Below are positions 61,801 through 64,000 of a DNA stretch of 64,000 bases, in pieces. The notes below the pieces were generated by a model. The model searched no databases and was not told where the DNA came from. It was given only the letters and a program-made list of their open reading frames with translations. The position numbers and the translations under genes are program-made. Source of the stretch: CAYVUV01 sp964455095. Lineage in GTDB: Bacteria > Desulfobacterota > Binatia > HRBIN30 > CADEER01. The first letter of the stretch is position 1, and every line of letters starts with the position of its first letter. The DNA lies in the NCBI GenBank assembly GCA_964455095.1, contig CAYVUV010000370.1, positions 13,282 through 77,281 of the forward strand, in the 5' to 3' direction.

Positions 61801-62161
61801 TCGGCGTGGTGGTGCTGGTGCGCGTCGCCGTGCTCGTCGGCGTGCGCGTCGCGGTCGGCGGCGGTGTGTTGGTCGCGGTGGGTTCGGAGGTCGCCGTGGC
61901 GGTCGCCTCGACCTCGGTGGCCGTGGCGGTCGGCTCGACCGTATTGGTCGGCGTGGCCGTCGGCTGGCGTGTGCGCGTCGACGTCGGGGAGGCGGTCTCG
62001 GTCGCTTCTGGCGTCGCGGTGTTGGTCGCCGTGCGCGTCGCGGTTGGAGTGGGGCGATTCTTTCCGTCGCCATCGTCCCCGCAGGCCGACAGACCTCCGG
62101 CCAACATCAGCAGCACCGCCACATTGAACAGCCATCCGCGATAAATCTTTTCCAGCCGCAT
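58838..62161 (-). CDS. Large Thr-Pro-rich lipoprotein with alpha/beta-hydrolase (esterase-like) domain
   Basis: A 1107-residue protein from ATG 62161, with GAGGGGGGAG ~8 bases upstream. Lipobox 'GGLSAC' (Cys27). Two Thr-Pro-rich linkers alternate with two homologous ~95-residue domains ('AGDVQVEIGLPIDAVINTLE' and 'AGDVDASLTLPEDALRDTLK', each with 'IPDVPAGDHRLDAEVLL' or 'LPDVPPGEHRLEAEVLL'). The C-terminal ~600 residues form a hydrolase: oxyanion-like 'LLGHGLFGTGRG' and nucleophile Ser879 in 'YYFGASLGGIMG'. A Cys-rich end follows. Outer-membrane anchored and surface-reaching; may hydrolyse lipids or esters outside the cell. The substrate is unknown. Confidence 0.78.
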   Translation of the reverse strand: MRLEKIYRGWLFNVAVLLMLAGGLSACGDDGDGKNRPTPTATRTATNTATPEATETASPTSTRTRQPTATPTNTVEPTATATEVEATATATSEPTATNTPPPTATRTPTSTATRTSTTTPTATPTRTNTPDETATPITDPLFFFAEPTEGEEVPAGDVQVEIGLPIDAVINTLEVRLDGIIVPGIPAGTASAGAGLGLIAGTVTGTIPDVPAGDHRLDAEVLLNRGGSLIRAATGVDFSVVGPTATATPTATETAVPATATATPTVTETSTATPSATATSTPVDTATATPTGTSTPTATDTATATVTATATPTATETSTPTPTSTPTPTPTGIADPNFQFIEPLENEVVPAGDVDASLTLPEDALRDTLKVLLDGVEVPNFGIPGGTAGAGLPAGTVNGTLPDVPPGEHRLEAEVLLDRDGMEVRASAAVDFEAIVLVDADQCEILNAAECLYPYPSSRFLIPADTPTGFRISFPEVGMPVQNGQHTHPEPYAVRDGFSPTVQILMHFPGGVAPAMSNVSRLLPETRSYGTRSLDADSPTVLLDVNTGERILHFIENDTRASTTLPRRTTFMRPGRSLTPGHRYIVAVRNLVHADGTLIEPEPAFAALRDDLPTDIQAILARKPQMEEIFATLADAGVPRGNLQLAFDFIVGSDTGLTEEMLSMRDQAFAYVDAQAAEDEETFEIDENGVVENDCSAPGTVIWRRIQGTYKVPLFLTLDPVTDPNPPGFLTLDANGVPESNGFTNPPFTISIPCTVLADDGTPKEPVLLGHGLFGTGRGFVSDVSSFMDNNIAGATDWRGLSAPDINPGLSSFVVGSIIFNFNNFAALPDRLRQGQLNTLVLAHMMKHGYFNSNPAFQTPSGVGVFAGPEAEEYYFGASLGGIMGLMFSALSPDVTQANVDVPAINFSLLLQRATPFIQFETALAATGITDPMQIVLGLGIVHELWVRGEPAGYATHITSDPLPGTNAKNILMTMAFLDQQVSNQGTEIAARTLGLPSLVGSLTSGLAEIPDLPGPLSSAFVTYDTGSFDLDNPLHATFIPPLANRQPTPNGCDPHGRRAFIPASLDQLRGFLQPGGQISNFCNGICDAGEPDEIPFGSATPCNPLG

Positions 62162-62479
62162 TCTGCACTCCCCCCTCGAGTTGATGGGTTGGATCCGGGC
62201 GCGGGAGAGAACTGCCCCCAACGACCCAGGTTCCGAACTGAGGCGTTGGGCTGTAACAAGTTTGGCGAGAAATTGCCAGGGAACTGCGGTGCGAACGGTC
62301 ACTGTGGGCGCCCGACCGGCCCGCATTTCGACACCGTCGCAGCGCGGCTATCCGCCCGTGCGGCGGTCGCCTTGCGCGCGCCGATATTGATCTGCTACCG
62401 CGGGGCTGCGTTGTGCGCCGCCACCACCGGTCGTCCAGGGCGGCGCCACAGGCACGGCGGGATCGGCGGGAGGCGCGCG
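62162..62479. other. Divergent intergenic region; no gene seen
   Basis: This 318-bp gap separates the esterase lipoprotein (minus) from the patatin gene (plus). It has Shine-Dalgarno sites for both flanking genes (near 62165-62178 and 62468-62473) and an AT-richer patch around 62245-62280 where promoters may lie. No convincing -35/-10 pair, RNA or repeat was recognised. Confidence 0.5.
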
Positions 62480-63649
62480 ATGGCATTTCGCATCAAGAAC
62501 CGAGACGAGCATCTTTCCAACGACGGGCAGCCGAAGCGGATCCTGTCGCTCGACGGCGGCGGGCTGCGCGGCATCTTCACCGTCGCGCTGCTGCAGAAGA
62601 TCGAGCAGCTGTTGAAGGAGCGGCACGGCGGCGACGAGAAGTTCCGCCTGTGCGACTACTTCGACCTGATTGCGGGCACTTCCACCGGCGCCATCATCGC
62701 CGCCGCACTGGCCATCGGCTGGACGGCGGATGAGATCAAGGAGCGGTACGAGACGCTCGGCCGCAGAGTCTTCGCGAAGGACCTGACCAGCGGATGGGGC
62801 GTGATCCGCGCCAAGTACGACGACGACAAGCTGATCGACGAGCTGAAGCAGGCCTACGGGGCGGACACGACGCTCGGCGATCCGGACCGGCTGCGCACCG
62901 GCCTCATGGTCATGACCAAGCGCATCGACTCCGGCAGTCCCTGGCCGATCGGCAACAACCCGCGCGCGCGGTACTTCGGCGACCGGCCCAACGGCGTGAT
63001 CGGCAACGGCCGCTACGCGTTGTGGCAGGTCGTGCGCGCCTCGACTGCCGCGCCGACCTACTTCGACTCGCAGAAGATCACCATCGCCCAGGCCGAGGGG
63101 ATGAAGGACGTCATCGGCGAGTTCATCGACGGCGGCGTCAGCCCGTTCAACAACCCCTCGCTGCAGGCCCTCATGTTCGCCACGTTGGACGGCTACCGCA
63201 TCGGCTGGCCGACCGGCGCCGACAAGCTGATGCTCGTGTCCCTCGGCACCGGCCTGGCCGATCCCACGGTGAAGCACAGCATGATGGTGGCCAAGCAGGG
63301 CCTCGGCGCGCTCAGCAACCTCATGGACGACTCGGCGGTGCTGCAGGAAACCCTGCTGCAGTGGATGTCCACGAGCCCGACTGCGCGCACCTTCGACCGC
63401 GAGATCGGCGACCTCAAGAACGACTTGCTGGCGCCGGCCCCGCTCCTCACCTACCTGCGCTACAACGCCCACTTCACGCCGGATGGTATGAAGGAGCTGG
63501 CTCCCACCCTCAGCGCCAAGCAGCTGGCGTCGCTCAGCGAGATGGACAAGCCGGCCAACATGGCGACGCTGCATCGCCTCGGCAAGCTCGTCGCCCAGCG
63601 CGACATCAAGGCGGAGCATTTTCCCTCGCGCTTCGACCTCCCCGCCTAG
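62480..63649 (+). CDS. Patatin-like phospholipase
   Basis: A 389-residue protein. Oxyanion 'LSLDGGGLRGIFTVALLQKI', nucleophile Ser68 in 'FDLIAGTSTGAIIAAAL' and catalytic Asp217 in 'IGEFIDGGVSPFNNPS' form the Ser-Asp dyad of patatins. No signal peptide or secretion signal, so cytoplasmic. The style ('ILSLDGGGLRG', 'CDYFDLIAGTSTG') resembles CapV-type phospholipases, but no CBASS cyclase gene is visible. GGGAGG lies six bases before the ATG. It is followed after 26 bases by the gene at 63676. Confidence 0.88.
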   Translation: MAFRIKNRDEHLSNDGQPKRILSLDGGGLRGIFTVALLQKIEQLLKERHGGDEKFRLCDYFDLIAGTSTGAIIAAALAIGWTADEIKERYETLGRRVFAKDLTSGWGVIRAKYDDDKLIDELKQAYGADTTLGDPDRLRTGLMVMTKRIDSGSPWPIGNNPRARYFGDRPNGVIGNGRYALWQVVRASTAAPTYFDSQKITIAQAEGMKDVIGEFIDGGVSPFNNPSLQALMFATLDGYRIGWPTGADKLMLVSLGTGLADPTVKHSMMVAKQGLGALSNLMDDSAVLQETLLQWMSTSPTARTFDREIGDLKNDLLAPAPLLTYLRYNAHFTPDGMKELAPTLSAKQLASLSEMDKPANMATLHRLGKLVAQRDIKAEHFPSRFDLPA

Positions 63650-63675
63650 CACCATCGCCACAGCGGACCGCTCCC

Positions 63676-64000
63676 ATGCGCCGCCAGTATCGCAAGAAGA
63701 AGCGCGAGCTCGTCGTCGCCGTGCGCCTGGACCTGCAGACCACCGGTCTCCGCTACAAGAAGTGGGGTGCCATGCAGCGCGCCAAGCGCGGGGACTGGTT
63801 GGTCGACAACGGCGGCGACGTGTACACGATCGACGCGCGTAGCTTCGCCCGCACCTACACGCCGCGCGGCCGCGGCCGCTACGAGAAGACGGCGCCTGTC
63901 TGGGCCGAAGCGGCCGCTGCCGCGGGCCAAGTCGCGACGAAAGAGGGCACGACGCGCTACCGCAAGGGCGACTACCTCGTCTCCAACCACCGCAACGGCA
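63676..64000 (+). CDS. Hypothetical protein with 'GDxLV' repeats (3' truncated by window)
   Basis: 108 residues are visible before the window ends with the frame open. It is basic at the N-terminus ('RRQYRKKKRELVV') and shows two related units: 'MQRAKRGDWLVDNGGDVYTI' and, after ~50 residues, 'TRYRKGDYLVSNHRNG'. A segment after the first unit reads 'DARSFARTYTPRGRGRYEKT'. No family or function can be named. Its tight spacing after the patatin gene suggests one operon. Confidence 0.6.
   Translation, partial: MRRQYRKKKRELVVAVRLDLQTTGLRYKKWGAMQRAKRGDWLVDNGGDVYTIDARSFARTYTPRGRGRYEKTAPVWAEAAAAAGQVATKEGTTRYRKGDYLVSNHRNG

Noticed and set aside
58994..62479. A very long plus-strand open frame running antisense through the esterase gene into the patatin gene
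   Set aside because: The upstream part has Arg/Gly/Val-rich shadow composition without motifs. The real gene starts at ATG 62480 with a Shine-Dalgarno and patatin motifs.
62480..64000. CBASS (CapV-type) defence locus
   Set aside because: The patatin resembles CapV in its motifs, but no nucleotidyltransferase, HORMA/TRIP13 or E1/E2 genes are visible. Kept only as an open question.

Overview
The window is strongly GC-rich and codes on both strands with short intergenic gaps and many 4-base start/stop overlaps. It looks like chromosome from a Gram-negative, diderm bacterium. LPS-transport genes (lptC, lptA, lptB) sit beside rpoN, a long-form hpf, ptsN, rapZ and an HPr-like gene, the usual proteobacterial order. 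The secreted proteins have Thr-Pro-rich linkers, a beta-propeller plus dockerin-like architecture and a recurring extracellular domain. I associate these with uncultivated 'deltaproteobacterial' lineages such as Binatota or Myxococcota relatives. That placement is an inference; no rRNA gene is present. No CRISPR array, insertion sequence, prophage or rRNA was seen. One tRNA (Pro, GGG) was found.

Layout. 1-2010 is the C-terminal part of a large TPR-type regulator. 2172-7595 is a signalling cassette: an RND/MMPL-type transporter fused to a histidine kinase, a stand-alone receiver and a sigma-54-dependent response regulator. 7797-10642 holds two abutting dyads with a promoter-like sequence, a secreted Cys-rich protein, a YiiX-like hydrolase and mutY. 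10674-16099 is mixed metabolism: an Nramp homologue, an LLM oxidoreductase, a LysR regulator, fluC, a VOC protein and a methyltransferase. 16124-23014 is a surface/secretome region with a collagen-like BclA-type protein, a partner with a C-terminal sorting-like tail, a YVTN propeller/dockerin protein, a GT-C glycosyltransferase and another secreted protein. 23133-31454 contains a saccharopine-dehydrogenase-like enzyme, a transglutaminase, a DUF433/DUF5615 toxin-antitoxin-like pair, a Gld-type ABC operon, an M48 lipoprotein peptidase and a phosphatidylcholine synthase.

31600-37241 is the lptC-lptA-lptB-rpoN-hpf-ptsN-rapZ-ptsO run, followed by metK, ahcY and a family-5 uracil-DNA glycosylase. 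41573-45317 is a four-gene minus-strand unit: a small membrane protein, a 2TM-domain histidine kinase, a sigma-54 activator and a PspA-like protein. A near-perfect sigma-54 promoter precedes it, with a dyad about 100 bp upstream of the predicted start. This looks like a self-regulated envelope-stress module and uses the sigma factor encoded in the same window. 45415-55875 carries a glycosyltransferase, hydrolases, apt, pcm, surE, tRNA-Pro, MFS and SLC13/ArsB-type transporters and an NHL-like lipoprotein. 55872-58574 is a PatZ-like acyl-CoA-synthetase/GNAT fusion. The right end has a palindromic repeat, a strong terminator hairpin, a very large Thr-Pro-rich esterase lipoprotein, a patatin phospholipase and a gene cut by the window edge.

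The two most novel-looking systems are the transporter-kinase fusion cassette (2172-7595) and the sigma-54/2TM-kinase/PspA module (41573-45408). All functional calls come from reading motifs; no database search was run.
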